A stretch of DNA of 64,000 nucleotides. It comes from Schizochytrium sp. TIO01 (taxonomy: Eukaryota > Sar > Bigyra > Thraustochytrida > Thraustochytriidae). Positions 40,978 through 52,500 of this stretch are shown here, piece after piece. The DNA lies in assembly GCA_004764695.1 (NCBI GenBank), contig SMSO01000037.1, positions 1,224,247 through 1,288,246 on the forward strand, read 5' to 3'. Both the position numbers and the translations under genes were made by a program. Positions within the stretch are counted from its first letter, which is position 1; each line of letters opens with the position of its first letter. Under the pieces are notes generated by a model. That model did not search any database. It worked only from the letters and a program-made list of their open reading frames with translations, and had not been told where the DNA came from.

Positions 40978-41824
40978 AGCTAAACCGGTGGTATCAACGA
41001 ATGCTTGTTGGAAACCATATTTTTATGTTAGATAGTATATACAATATCCATCTCATTTCACTTCATATCATAGCATAACATAACATTTTTTTATTCATTT
41101 TCTCTCTAAAAGTGCTTGATCCAATTTATATTGCGCTCTTGTACCTTCCTCCTTTGGCTTGATCAATCGATTTACAGGTATAACGATATGCTTATAACGT
41201 GGCAGTGCTTTATTTTCAATCATGTGTGGGCAATCAACTTCACATAGCCTCTGACTAGTGAGAGCGACAATCCAAAAAAATTAGGGGAGACGAAGTAGAG
41301 TAGGTACCAGTATCAATAAGAATATACATATTTTATTTCCAAACGCTTTGTTTGGAAAAGTCATATTAGTGACTCAGATGCCCTTCCTTTCAGTACCGCA
41401 CAAGTTATCTCCATGATCAATTTTTTATTTTGCCAAAAACCCTCTTTAAAGTCTACTATATTGAGTCTACTAGCTAATCCTTGAATCCAATGAACGGTTC
41501 AAGGAATTAAGTTTTATGTTCCCCGCATTACCTTGTATATTAGACGAATCGTAACGGCATTTTCTTTATCTCTTTCTTTTTTTTCTTTTTTTCTTTTCCC
41601 TTATCGATTATATGTTATGCAACATTGTTGTTCAAGTAGCCCAATGGAGAGACTTCGGGACAGTTCTGATCGCGCTATAGAGATAGCCAAACTCATATTC
41701 TGCAGAACCGGTTGGCAGCGTGCTGCCTACGTTGACTCAGTCTGCCTAATAAAACTCGATTGTCGTGCAACACGTTCAACTTTGCAGAAAACCAGGAGAG
41801 AAGAGACCTTGGGTCTGCGTCAAT
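40978..41824. other. Intergenic region, AFG2A / EGF protein
   Basis: 847 bp, AT-rich, ending in a strong pyrimidine tract (about 41560-41602). The tract could be a promoter element, a 5' UTR feature or an intron acceptor, so an upstream exon of the EGF gene is not excluded. A motif near 41300 (GTAGGTACC) belongs to the dispersed TAGGTAC set. Confidence 0.5.
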
Positions 41825-44098
41825 ATGTGGAAAGGCGGGCTTCGCACACGGAGTCGCGCGCTCGCAGGAGGCTCTATCGCAGCTTTAGTGTTCTTGACAG
41901 TTATTGACACAACTTTGGCATGCTGTGCCAATAGCTGCTCCGATCATGGATACTGCCAGACCGGCACATGTACATGCAGTTGCTACTCACAGTGGACAGG
42001 CGCAGATTGCTCCCTTCGCCAATGTCCATCAGGTCGACAATGGGTTGGAGACGCAACTGCTACGGATAGCCTACACGAGACGTTAGCTATCTGTTCGAAT
42101 GCTGGATCGTGCAACACTGGAGATGGCACCTGTGATTGTCAAGCAGGTTTTGAGGGTTTGGCCTGCGAACGTATGGCATGTCCTAACAACTGCAACAACC
42201 ATGGACAATGTATGTCTCTTAAGGATGCTGCCAAGACGAAGGATGATTTAAACTTCTTCCGGGAGGTCACGTATGCAACTTCGTGGGAGGCAACACGCAT
42301 TTATGGATGCATGTGTGAACCAGGTTGGTCGGGTTATGACTGTAGCCTCAAAATGTGTCCGAGCGGTGATGATCCAATGACCACTGGTCAGGATGATGAA
42401 GTCCAAGTTATTGAATGCACATGTGAGGACACTTGCTCGGGCGAGTTTTACCTTTCATTCAAAGGCGAAGTGACAGGTCCTATCAGCTTTGATGCCTCGG
42501 AATCTGATATTGAAGCAGCTTTGGGAGAACTTAATCAAATTTATGGTGTTTCGGCGAGTTTTACAGGGGGTACGGCTGTGTGTGATAATGATGGTGTCAG
42601 TACAGAGATTACGTTTACGCACAATCCAGGCGATGTGCCACAGCTTCGCGTCGTACAAAATGACCTCGCCACTACTTCATCAATCGCAACCATTGAAATC
42701 ATACACTCAGGCCAAACAAGTACACAAGGCGTCGTATCTGTGATCGGCACCAAGGAGGATCTCCCATGCAACGGTCGTGGCTCCTGCGACACCTCGTCAG
42801 GTACTTGCACTTGCTACAGCGGATTTAGCTCTTCTGACCGTGCAGGCGCAGCCGGTACAACCGGAGACTGTGGTTACAGCGACGGAACAGTCAGCACTTG
42901 TCCTGGTACAACGTCATGCACAGGTCATGGCACTTGCAGCGGCTTGAGCGAGTATACTTGTACATGTCATGAGGGTTATACTGGTGCCAATTGCGCTTCT
43001 AAAATTTGTCCTAAGGGAAAGGCATGGTTTGCGGAAGCTGGTGTAAGCTTGCCTGGATATGTTACTGTTGCGAATGCCGCGACAGCTGTAACAACAACAG
43101 ATGACGTTCGTGATTACCTAATGCGAGGAGATACGTTGGTGATTAATGGTGAAATTTTAACGGTGTCTACATCAACGAGTGATACATTCGATGGGACAAC
43201 AATACCATTGGCAAGCGCATATGGGGGGTCAAGTGTAACATATGCAGAAGCCTATGCAAGGCCTGAGACAGTGCATCATCGTAACACAGAATGCTCATCT
43301 CGTGGTATTTGCGACACCACTTTGGGTACATGTTCATGCCAGGACGGTTTTACAGGTAGCGCTTGTCAACATACCGTTTGTCCCAACTCCTGTTCTGGTT
43401 ACGGTATATGCATATCAAATGCTCGATTTGCTGAAGAGACTTTAGATAATGGCGATGATACATCTTACACGTATGGAACCGACCCTAGTAATCTTGATGC
43501 CTGGGATGCTGACATGATCTTTGGATGCAAGTGTGATAAAGCTTTATTGTATGACTATGGTATGTATGATGCAGGTGGACATGATTGCTCAGATCTCTAT
43601 TGCCCTACCGGCGACGACCCTTCTACCTCAGGTGAATCTGAAGAACAAACGGTCACATGCGATGCCACTGGTGGATCCTTTACATTGACCTTTCGACGTG
43701 AAACAACAGGTGATATTGATTATGATGCAACTGAAGAGGAGGTTAAAAGTGCTCTAGAGGCTCTTTCGACGATTGGTGCTGTATCAGTCGAGTTTAGTAG
43801 TGGGTCTGCTGCCTGTGCAAGTGGAGGTATTGATATTGTGATAACCTTTCTTACCGAATTAGGGGACTTACCACTTCTTACAGCAACGAGTTCATTAACT
43901 GGAGGTGCAGCTACTGTTGTCCCTGATGAGACTACTGCGGGTACTCGAGAGAATGTAGAGTGCTCTGCACATGGCTTATGTGACAGAAGCTCGGGAGCTT
44001 GCGACTGCTTCACAGGTTATGTATCTTCTGATGGTTTAGGGAATGCTGGAGATCGCTCTGATTGTGGAGCTCGCGATGCACTGTATGTTAAAAGCTAA
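41825..44098 (+). CDS. Secreted EGF-repeat protein, stramenopile tenascin-like, 757 aa
   Basis: Start ATG 41825 (MWKGGLRTRSR) opens a signal peptide (basic n-region, then ALAGGSIAALVFLTVIDTTLA, cleavage before the first CC). The mature protein has EGF-like units (C-x-C-x5-G-x2-C patterns: GTCTCSCYSQWTGADC, GTCDCQAGFEGLAC, STCTCYSGFSSSDR, YTCTCHEGYTGANC and others). Twice there is a module CPSGDDPMTTGQDDEVQ / CPTGDDPSTSGESEEQ, followed by a beta-rich stretch that reads FYLSFKGEVTGPISFDA and FTLTFRRETTGDIDYDA and ends in a GDVPQLRV / GDLPLLTA line. This EGF-CPxGDDP-beta combination is common in predicted stramenopile surface proteins. No C-terminal transmembrane helix or obvious GPI signal is seen, so secretion is likely. 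It is probably a cell-wall or adhesive protein. Confidence 0.85.
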   Translation: MWKGGLRTRSRALAGGSIAALVFLTVIDTTLACCANSCSDHGYCQTGTCTCSCYSQWTGADCSLRQCPSGRQWVGDATATDSLHETLAICSNAGSCNTGDGTCDCQAGFEGLACERMACPNNCNNHGQCMSLKDAAKTKDDLNFFREVTYATSWEATRIYGCMCEPGWSGYDCSLKMCPSGDDPMTTGQDDEVQVIECTCEDTCSGEFYLSFKGEVTGPISFDASESDIEAALGELNQIYGVSASFTGGTAVCDNDGVSTEITFTHNPGDVPQLRVVQNDLATTSSIATIEIIHSGQTSTQGVVSVIGTKEDLPCNGRGSCDTSSGTCTCYSGFSSSDRAGAAGTTGDCGYSDGTVSTCPGTTSCTGHGTCSGLSEYTCTCHEGYTGANCASKICPKGKAWFAEAGVSLPGYVTVANAATAVTTTDDVRDYLMRGDTLVINGEILTVSTSTSDTFDGTTIPLASAYGGSSVTYAEAYARPETVHHRNTECSSRGICDTTLGTCSCQDGFTGSACQHTVCPNSCSGYGICISNARFAEETLDNGDDTSYTYGTDPSNLDAWDADMIFGCKCDKALLYDYGMYDAGGHDCSDLYCPTGDDPSTSGESEEQTVTCDATGGSFTLTFRRETTGDIDYDATEEEVKSALEALSTIGAVSVEFSSGSAACASGGIDIVITFLTELGDLPLLTATSSLTGGAATVVPDETTAGTRENVECSAHGLCDRSSGACDCFTGYVSSDGLGNAGDRSDCGARDALYVKS

Positions 44099-46073
44099 AT
44101 TAGCCTGAAAAAAAATAGTGTATCTCTCCCAGTTAGCTCATATCCAGCTTTCGTGCGTAACATTCTATTCAATAAAGTAGTACTATATCTAATTTTCTAT
44201 GTTTTAAAACTGTACGTTGATATGAGTATACCACTATCCAATGAGTGATTGTCTGGGCTTGAGGTTATTATCTAAGTAGAAAGATTTTATCTTATTACCT
44301 CTGACTAATAAGAGTGACTATCAAATACGCTTCAGACGTTTTGCAGAGCTCTCACCATGAATTTGTTTCGGTTCCGTCTGACTACTTGACCACACGATTT
44401 GAGCTAAATTGCTTTGATTCGAGGTTTACCCCAAGGAAAAGTATTGATCACGAGTGGGAATATTTTTCATATTTGATGTGTTGTACTACTGGTTGCAAGC
44501 AACTTAAATATTCCGAAGATTGAACCAGTTCGCTCTTATTCCGAGTTTACCATACAAAGGCAAATCAACAACAGAACATCATCTTAAAATGAAAGATACT
44601 GTGATTATTAACTCTTTCTTCTTCACAACATGTGCTGCTAACCTTTATATGAACATACAAATGAGCTACAAACCTATATACTTTCTGTTAATACAGGATC
44701 TTGCGCGCATCCAGAGCCCAGCTCAAGCTTTCCTCAGTCTTGTGTACCTTCTTCTACTAGGAGACCGCTTCTACCTATTTTGAACAAAAAACAGAAAATA
44801 CTTTTTTCTCAACACATCCGAGTCCTCGTATACAAAGAAGACGGCTTTGACTTGAAAGAAAATAATGATCAATAAACGAAGCTGCACATGAAGAGAAAAC
44901 GTCGATGCGCAACGCCCACATAGGTAATTTTTTCCACCTTCGCAGGACTTCTATAGCAATCCTCGCTCTATTCATCCACTGATATTTATTGTTAAGCCCT
45001 CCGATGGATGTGCATTCTTGCTCACAGACACAAGAAGGCGGTGCGGCAATAAACGTTCATACTACACCCTTTAGACATAAAGAGAGGTGTGTATAGAAGG
45101 GTAGCATGGGCGGCCCTGTGCACTAGTTAGACTGATGGGAAAAGTGCAAATGTACATAAATGCAAATAGGAGTTCTTACTAAAGTCTTACTAACACTGAA
45201 AAGTTAAGAAACAGTAGTTGTCTATTTACTTTTGAAGGCAGTGCACCAATTCTCTCATAATCCGCAAGCCAAAAGCTCTCGAGCCTCTAGAAAGCTGTGC
45301 CTAACCTGTGCAAATCTAAGTCCCTTGAGAAGTTGCTGCTGCCTCTGCGCCTAGGTGCAGCCTTTCGCCTCTCTGGCTTTGAGGACCCTTTCAGTCCTCA
45401 GTGTTTCACAAAGTAGACACAGTGGACCGAACAATCGATCTTTTATCGATCAATCAATCAATCAAACAAACAAACAATCCACCGGAATCCATCTGCGAGA
45501 CCTCGAGCGCCAGAGACTGAAAGCTTTAACAGCGGACTGAAGGCAGGTCTCCTGCAAAGCAATTTAAAGCTAGTGGTGGGGATTTCTCGGTCCTCAGGAT
45601 ATCTCGCACGCGTGTATCTTGAGAGGCCCAAGTCACCTTCACGTGCCAATCCGTCTATTTCTTAATCAAATCGATTTCAATCCACTGGTGGGCACGTGCG
45701 AGCGAGGGAGTCTGGACAAGGCCGGAGCCAGCTCACGCGAGGCTAAAGTGGCCATAAGAAACTTCAGAGAAAGGTCCACTGTGTTGTGGTGGCCAAACTG
45801 CTGTAACAATCCCTCAAACTTGCTAGACCTTGGTCTTCATTTGTCAAGGTCTTGGTTGTTGGACCTCGGCACGTGCAGTTTGTCGTTGCTATTTTCTTGA
45901 GTCTCTGAGACTAAAGAACCAGCGCTACTACAGAGCTGGTTTGTAGACCTCGAGAAACTTAGTGGAACGAGGCAGCAACAAAGCAACGAAAGGGCTTTGT
46001 TCAAACATATTGCTTTGGTGGAGTGTTTCGGGGAAATCGAAGCTCACGCCAAGAGTATTGATTGCAAGGAGCC
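44099..46073. other. Long intergenic region, EGF protein / CCCH-repeat protein
   Basis: 1975 bp, mostly without coding signal. It holds a (CAAT)3-4(CAAA)3 simple repeat at about 45451-45479. Short frames at 45355-45900 match no family I recognise. Confidence 0.5.
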
Positions 46074-46778
46074 ATGAGACGAGCAACTCGGTATCAGCAA
46101 GCGTGTGAAGACTTCGATGCTTCAGAGCGGGCGTTTGGACAATGCAAACGATGTGGATTTTCATTGGCAGACCATCTGCGGCGAAATGAACCTGAGGAGG
46201 ACGGAGAGCACGACGATTTGAACACAGATACAGAAGAAGCCGCACCAGCTGAAGAGGAGGCAGCTGAGGAGGTTAATGAGCCCAAGGCTTGTGGAAACTT
46301 CACATTTGCTAAAGGAAGCTATGGTCTTTGTGTATGTGGTTTTCCAATGGAGGAACACAAAGCCGATGACCAGAAATCATCCACTTTTCGTCGATCCTTG
46401 AGACATCTTGCCAAGCGGATCAGTAAACGTGTCAGTAGCAAACGTGAGCCTTGCGAAAACTTTGCCATCGACTTGAATAGTGATCAATATGGTCAATGCA
46501 GTTGCGGGTTCACCAAACCTGAGCATGACAAAGCGGCAAAGCGACGAGCGGAGAAAGAGGCCCGCGCCCTTGCACGAACGAGAAGCACTCCAATTATGTC
46601 AGCTTCCGGAAAGATCGTGGGCCCATGTACTCACTTCGAGTTGGACATGAAGAGCGAGGGCGGGTATGGCGTTTGTGTCTGTGGCTTTCCTCGTGAAAGG
46701 CATCAAAATTTCACGATGCGCCCATCCGAGTGGGAGTCCGTGAAGAGTGCTCTGACGAAACCAAAGCCTTTTGAGTAA
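46074..46778 (+). CDS. Small protein with four C-x2-F...C-x(1,2)-C-G-F-x4-H micro-repeats, 234 aa
   Basis: ATG at 46074 (MRRATRYQQACEDF). The whole protein is built from four copies of a ~25-residue unit: C11-x2-F14, F21-G-x-C24-x2-C27-G-F-x4-H34; C73-x2-F76, Y83-G-x-C86-x-C88-G-F-x4-H95; C127-x2-F130, Y139-G-x-C142-x-C144-G-F-x4-H151; C185-x2-F188, Y198-G-x-C201-x-C203-G-F-x4-H210. Each unit offers three Cys and one His in fixed order, a plausible small zinc-binding knuckle. Linkers are an acidic run (41-70, poly-E/A) and two basic helical segments (105-122 RRSLRHLAKRISKR; 155-172 AKRRAEKEARALAR). No enzyme domain is visible. The function is unknown; protein or nucleic-acid binding is a guess. 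Confidence 0.88.
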   Translation: MRRATRYQQACEDFDASERAFGQCKRCGFSLADHLRRNEPEEDGEHDDLNTDTEEAAPAEEEAAEEVNEPKACGNFTFAKGSYGLCVCGFPMEEHKADDQKSSTFRRSLRHLAKRISKRVSSKREPCENFAIDLNSDQYGQCSCGFTKPEHDKAAKRRAEKEARALARTRSTPIMSASGKIVGPCTHFELDMKSEGGYGVCVCGFPRERHQNFTMRPSEWESVKSALTKPKPFE

Positions 46779-47571
46779 TGACAGAGTTTATATATCTCTT
46801 GAAACTCATTGCCAAATGAGAAGCGGTGGTTTTATCTGTTCACGAAGAACCTTTCGCCATGACAATTATCTTGCAGACCTAGTCTTGCCAAAAGCTTACC
46901 TATGCTCCGGGGATTGCTCTATGAAACGAAGTTTTCTACGGTTTTATTGATCTTCATCTTTCGTAGATCGATCTGAAGACGAGTACCTTCTGTACTAGGA
47001 GTTGTAAAGATCTAAACTTTCCTCTCCATAGGTTTGTACAAGTGAATTGTTTTTGCTTTTCTTGAGCGCCTTCACTCAAGCCAAAACGAACTTGCCATAG
47101 TATAGGACTAGAGGTGAAGTATTAGCAACCCTGTTGACCCAATTATTAGAGTGGTCGTTCAGCAATTATTTCTCTCACGATTAAAACACAGGAAAAACTA
47201 TTGATGTTGGTCCTACAGTTTGGTTCAACTGTTAGACTATCTTGGAACGATCCTTCACTGGTACGATTTTTACTAGGAATTTTTGAACAAATACAAACTT
47301 AAAAAAATTGTTTTCTATTTTCTTTCTAAGATCTATTCTTGTAGTTCCTAATTTACTAGAATGTTCGCTCAAATAGATATGCCATCTAATCATTGTACGT
47401 TACGCATGTTCCATATATGATGAAAGAAATCTTCGTACCCTGCGGGTGAGAGTATGCAGTGTCATGCAGATTGCTCTGCGTTTGTAAACTGAACGCGTAC
47501 CCGAGGAATTATCTTCACCCGTTCCTTTCCAGCAAAAGCTCTAAAACGGGAAAAAATACAGATGGAAATAT
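46779..47571. other. Convergent intergenic region, CCCH-repeat protein / TyrRS
   Basis: 793 bp, AT-rich, no gene seen. Contains 3' UTRs. Confidence 0.5.
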
Positions 47572-48954
47572 TTAAGCCTCAATAGACACTACCGTATACT
47601 TCTGCTTACCTGACCGAATGAGAATAACCCGGCCTTCAGTAGCATGTTCCGCAAGGTCAATGATCAAGTTAGCATCAGTGATGCGTTTGTTCTGAACATA
47701 TAGACCACCACTAGAAGCAAGACGACGCGCTTCACCCTTTGACTTGACCGCTTTTGCAGCCACGAAAAGGTCAACAACAGAGCGACCCTGGACCTGATCT
47801 CCTTGCAGTGTGACACGCGGCATGTCGATGCTCAAGAGATCATCTGCAGTAAGCGCGCCCAGATCTCCACCAAAAAGTGCCTGAGTTGCAACCTCAGCGC
47901 GGTGTACACTAGCCTTACCGCGAACCATTTCCGTAACGCTTTGGGCAAGACGACGCTGAGCGTCTCGTTTTTCAGGAGCTGCGTTATGAGCCTCTACGAT
48001 TCCAGAGATATCCTCTACAGGGAGTTCAGTGAGCTTGTACAAAAGTTCCTCGACCATTTCGTCCTCCACACGAAGGAAGAACTGGTAAAACTCAAAGTCA
48101 CTGGTCTTATCCGGGTTGAGCCACACCGCGTTACCAGCACTCTTACCAAACTTCTCTCCCGCACGGTTAGTCAGGAGCGGGACTGTAACCCCAATGGCAT
48201 CTGAGACAGTGTCTTTAGGTGTCATACGACGAATCAGATCCAGCCCAGATGCAATGTTACCCCATTGGTCGCTGCCTCCAAGTTGGACGCAGCAGCCCTT
48301 GCTTTGGTATAGGTGCCAGAAGTCGTAACCTTGGAAGATCTGGTACGCAAACTCTGTAAAGCTCAAACCCTCATGTGCCGAGTCCGTGCCATCTCCAAGT
48401 CGAGCTTTGACGCTCTCGCGAGACATCATTGCGCTCACTCGAAAGTTGTGACCGACCTCTGCAAAGAAGTCAAACACTGACATAGGTGCGTACCAGTCAA
48501 GATTGTTCACAAGGATGGCCGAATTAGGTTCGCCTGCCTTGAAGTCCAAAAGACGCTCAATATCTAGCAAAAGACCCATTGCATTTGCATGAGCTGCCTC
48601 GCGGTCAAGCATTGGCCTTTCTGTAGAGCGGCCACTCGGATCGCCGATCATTCCTGTAGCGCCTCCCAGAAGTGCAATAGGTCTGAAGCCTTCTTTCTGA
48701 AAAGCCCGCAGTGCCATGAGACCAACAAGATGGCCAACGTGGAGACCATCTGCAGTGGGATCGAATCCAAGATAGACGCTGCAGACCTCGCCAGAGTCCA
48801 GTCGCACAAGACCGTCCTTTTCGGGCTCACGCTGCCACCATTTGGCTGGTGCTGATGCCGCTACCGCTTCTGGAGCATTCTTTAGGGACTCCAGTGAACC
48901 TGTAGATGCTGCCAAAAGTCTGCGGCTACGCAGACGAGTAAGGACGCGCTGCAT
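47572..48954 (-). CDS. YARS2: Mitochondrial (bacterial-type) tyrosyl-tRNA synthetase, 460 aa
   Basis: Class Ic aminoacyl-tRNA synthetase of the bacterial/mitochondrial type. The N-terminus is Arg-rich and nearly acid-free (MQRVLTRLRSRRLL), a typical mitochondrial presequence. HIGH-like motif HVGH at 72-75 within GFDPTADGLHVGHLVGL; QLGGSDQWGNI (~218-228) contacts tyrosine and tRNA; KMSKS-like motif KFGKS (~265-270) matches the KFGKT/S of bacterial TyrRS. The C-terminal ~80 residues form an S4-like RNA-binding domain. No cytosolic-type TyrRS features are present. Its gene lies 13 kb from the nuclear tRNA-Tyr gene, with no sign this is more than chance. Confidence 0.94.
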   Translation of the reverse strand: MQRVLTRLRSRRLLAASTGSLESLKNAPEAVAASAPAKWWQREPEKDGLVRLDSGEVCSVYLGFDPTADGLHVGHLVGLMALRAFQKEGFRPIALLGGATGMIGDPSGRSTERPMLDREAAHANAMGLLLDIERLLDFKAGEPNSAILVNNLDWYAPMSVFDFFAEVGHNFRVSAMMSRESVKARLGDGTDSAHEGLSFTEFAYQIFQGYDFWHLYQSKGCCVQLGGSDQWGNIASGLDLIRRMTPKDTVSDAIGVTVPLLTNRAGEKFGKSAGNAVWLNPDKTSDFEFYQFFLRVEDEMVEELLYKLTELPVEDISGIVEAHNAAPEKRDAQRRLAQSVTEMVRGKASVHRAEVATQALFGGDLGALTADDLLSIDMPRVTLQGDQVQGRSVVDLFVAAKAVKSKGEARRLASSGGLYVQNKRITDANLIIDLAEHATEGRVILIRSGKQKYTVVSIEA

Positions 48955-49520
48955 CGCTTGAATATAGAGGCGCGGAACGTCACACGTGCTTCAATGAATT
49001 TTACTTGCAGTGCTTTCCTTTTGCTTTTCATTACATTTTTTTTGCAAATGAAGGGACTAAGATGGCCCTAGTGAGGTATAGCTATCCCTTATAATAGAAT
49101 GTATCACTAAGGCAGACTAGTAATTGTTGGACAAGGGATCTCGGGGGAGGACATGAGACACATCAGGTGACAATAGAAATATGGCTCTGTTTTCAATATA
49201 ACTTAGACCAACTTGCAATTCTTTTTAATTTAGCAGAACTCTGTATCAGTGAGATTTAAAAGTTCTTGTACCGTAATACACTTATAAAGGGTAAAGTGTA
49301 ACAGAATGTGTAAAAGTCACAGATATCAAACGTCCACGACCGGCTTTGGTTGCTTGCCAAATGTGCGATATAAAGTTGAATGTGTGAAATTGCAGGTATA
49401 CTTGAGTAGTATTTATGGAGAATCAAGGATAGTTTGTTGCTAAGTTCAGAATCAGTAACCAGGCCACCGCGAGTAAATCAGAAGTATTGAAGTCTGTAAA
49501 ATTGAATTATTTTGCATTTA
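48955..49520. other. Intergenic region, TyrRS / dynamin-like
   Basis: 566 bp on the minus-strand reading direction, between the TyrRS start and the dynamin 3' end. AT-rich; no gene. Confidence 0.5.
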
Positions 49521-52500
49521 TCAAAATAACGACGAGCTGTTTTTAGCTTTCTGGAATAAAGAAGTGCCAGTCAGCTTTGAACTGGGTGGCAGTTTCTCTT
49601 TGACGCTTCGAATCTCATCCTTTAGTTTGTCAATCTGTCTCAGATAATCGTTCGCAAGTTCTACCCCACCTCGAAGACTCGCCACGTCGACTTGAAGAGC
49701 GAATAGGTCGTTTGTTTGCTTTTCAATGCGCATGCTTAAGGTTTTTTGATCTTGAGCGAGACTGTTGCAATGTACTTCAATTTTCTTCTGTAAATCAGTA
49801 CCTGCCTTTTCCATCTTCTTTTCAATAAGGGAGGTTGTGGTTGCCTGAATTTGTGTAATTGTTTTGCCCTGCTTTTCAACATTCTCTACTCTAGCGTTCA
49901 AGCCTTTCAGGTTGGTCATCTTTCTTTCAATGGCCTTTAATCTGCTTACTACATCTGCATCAGTTTGGTCTGAGCGTTCAATTAACAAAGATGCAGGTGA
50001 AGAGTTAGGAAATGGTGCCTTCTGCTCCTCGAGAAATTTGACTTTGGCACAGAGAGTCGCAAGAGCCGCATCTTGTTTCACAGCATTAAGACTCTTAGCT
50101 TGTAGCTCAGCAATGATTTTATTCTGTTTTTGAAGCTGCTCTTCGAGTCTTCGTACTGCCGCATCTTGAGGCGGTGCAGCTTCGGGTGCCTCTTGAGGAA
50201 CAGGTACCTCCGAAGGAATTGTATCATTCTGCCCCTCAACTGGATTCATCATCATCTTCCTTTTTATCTCATTTACTCGCCGCTGTTGTGTGAGAGGAAG
50301 CTTGTCAAATACAGCGCTATCAGTCTCTTCAACAAACGCGATAAGGAATGGGTCCATGCGCACTTTATCGGTAGCTCGTAAGTAGCAATCAGCAAGCTTC
50401 CATTCAACAGCTTCATAAATAAGACTTGAGTTTGTACAGCGAATATCATGTCTTGTTAAAGACGATGGATGGCAACCTAACTTCTTCACCAAACACATTA
50501 AGGAGTTCAGCTGAGCTGGCGCGAGAGACCAGTCAAAGTCCTCATCGTCAATGAGAGTAACTAATGCACTCGTAGGCCCACCGTGCTCTAACGTTCTTGC
50601 TGCAAAGAAATTGACCCATTCTGCTTCGCTAGAGTACGCTTGACTCGAGCTATCCTTGTATTGGGAATCTGATTCAGAATCTTCGCTATGATCTGCTCCA
50701 CTCTCTTCATATCTTAGTTCAAGATCTCGGAGAGCTTCGACAGCTCTATATGTCAAGTTGATAGACTCAAGTAGTTGTTTACGTCTTGCTTGAACCTGGG
50801 CATCTTCTACAAGCAGCAAATAGAAATCTTCATCCTTCATACCATCCATTTCATTGCAAAACTCCTCAATAATAGACGCATTGCCCCACATTTGGTAAAT
50901 AACCTCTGAAATCGCAGCTTGTTTCGCCATTGTCCACATGCCTTCGTTATCGATTTTATCAGAATCGCCCTCCAAAATGATCTGAAATCTAACCTTTAGA
51001 AGTGCTGCTAGGTTTGCAGAGCTAGTTGCTAGACGCTGTTCAAAAGATTTGTCCAGTAAAGTACTAATCCTGGAGGCGATGGCTGGAAAGCGTCGAAGCT
51101 TTATGGGGAGATCCTCATCAAGCACCTCGTTCAGGACCAGGGTCTTGATAGAAGACCAAACCGTTGAAACAAGGGTTGGTACGATATCAGACTCGACTCT
51201 TGCAATGAGGTCACGAGAGAGCTGAACTCGTCTGAGAAATGTAGCAAAACCGGGTACCTCAGGCATAACTCGGTTCCACTGCGCAAAACAGATGCATAAC
51301 CACTCGTTTAGAGAGAACTCGAGTAAGTCATCGCATCTAGCTGATAACGCAGAAGCAATGTCTGCCTTTCTTAGGATAGTTGGATCTGTACCTAATTTCC
51401 ATACTTCTGTAAACAGGCGTTGCAGTTCATCCTTGCAGCGTTCGCGCTCCGCATAGACCCACTTCTCGCGCATGTACTTCTGGATCATCCCATTCAAACC
51501 TACCAGAACACCTCGCATGCCATGTTTAGTCGGGTCAAACTCGACACCCTCTGTCTCCAGGATATCTCTCAGAACTGCATCTTCGTTTTGGAACGACAAT
51601 CGAAGCTTATCAAGATTATCGTCTACTGATGTAATTCGATTAACCACAGGTATAACTGCATGGATATCTGCATCCCGAGGCATCACCATTGGGGACAGTT
51701 CGAGTCTTTCTTTCAGATCTAGGCTGCCACCGGCAACATCTACCTTTGATAAGACAATCACAGCAGGCTTTCCTGATTCTTTTAAAAGTCCCCAGATACT
51801 GCTGTTACGAAGGCTTTCATTACGAGCAGAAATGACTGCAATGACAAGAGCATGAGTTTTGCTAAGCATCTTGCGAGTGAGCTCAACAGTTCGCTGCCGA
51901 GCCTCCTCTGGAGCAGCAACAACTCCAGGAAGATCAATCAAATCTATTGTGGGTACGTTTGGTGCACGAATCTCGACTTGGATCTCGCGATCGGCGATAA
52001 CATTCGTTCCATCGTCATCGGGATGCTCAGCGAGAATGAACTCGCGAACGAGCTCGGCTACCTGCGACGAGAAGGGCTCACTGTTCTGATCACCAGTAGT
52101 GCATATCTGTGGTTCCATTTCTCTGACGATCTCACCACTCTCTGCGTCTTTGACGCGAAGTTGAACTTGGTTCTGGTGCAAGTGGCATCGCAGCATCAGG
52201 CGAATCGGCATTCGCGTGCAAAACATCTTGTCTCGTGGAAAAATATCACGCATTGCAATGCGTTCAAGAGTGGAGGACTTTCCTTGGTTTTCTTCACCGC
52301 AAACGATAATTTCGGGTAATTCAAGCTCAAAACTTCCTCGGACTCGAAGTGCCGCAGCAATAAGTCTACCATAAGGAGCGTCGGAGGCGCAAAGCATCTG
52401 GGAAATTCCGCCATGTTGTTCATTTGGGTCATTGAAGGCTCCTGACAGAGATCCCTCGAGAGAGTTCCATTCTTTCATAGTATGAAGGGCAGCTTTGTAG

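Noticed and set aside
41240-44330. A shared CCTCTGACTA(G/A)T(G/A)AGAG-type 25-mer downstream of AFG2A and of the EGF gene
   Set aside because: Four mismatches in ~25 bases between two sites in 64 kb is within what chance gives when all pairs on both strands are considered.
34157-48954. tRNA-Tyr and TyrRS in the same window as a functional pair
   Set aside because: The synthetase is the mitochondrial, bacterial-type enzyme while the tRNA is nuclear with a eukaryotic intron. They are 13 kb apart with unrelated genes between.
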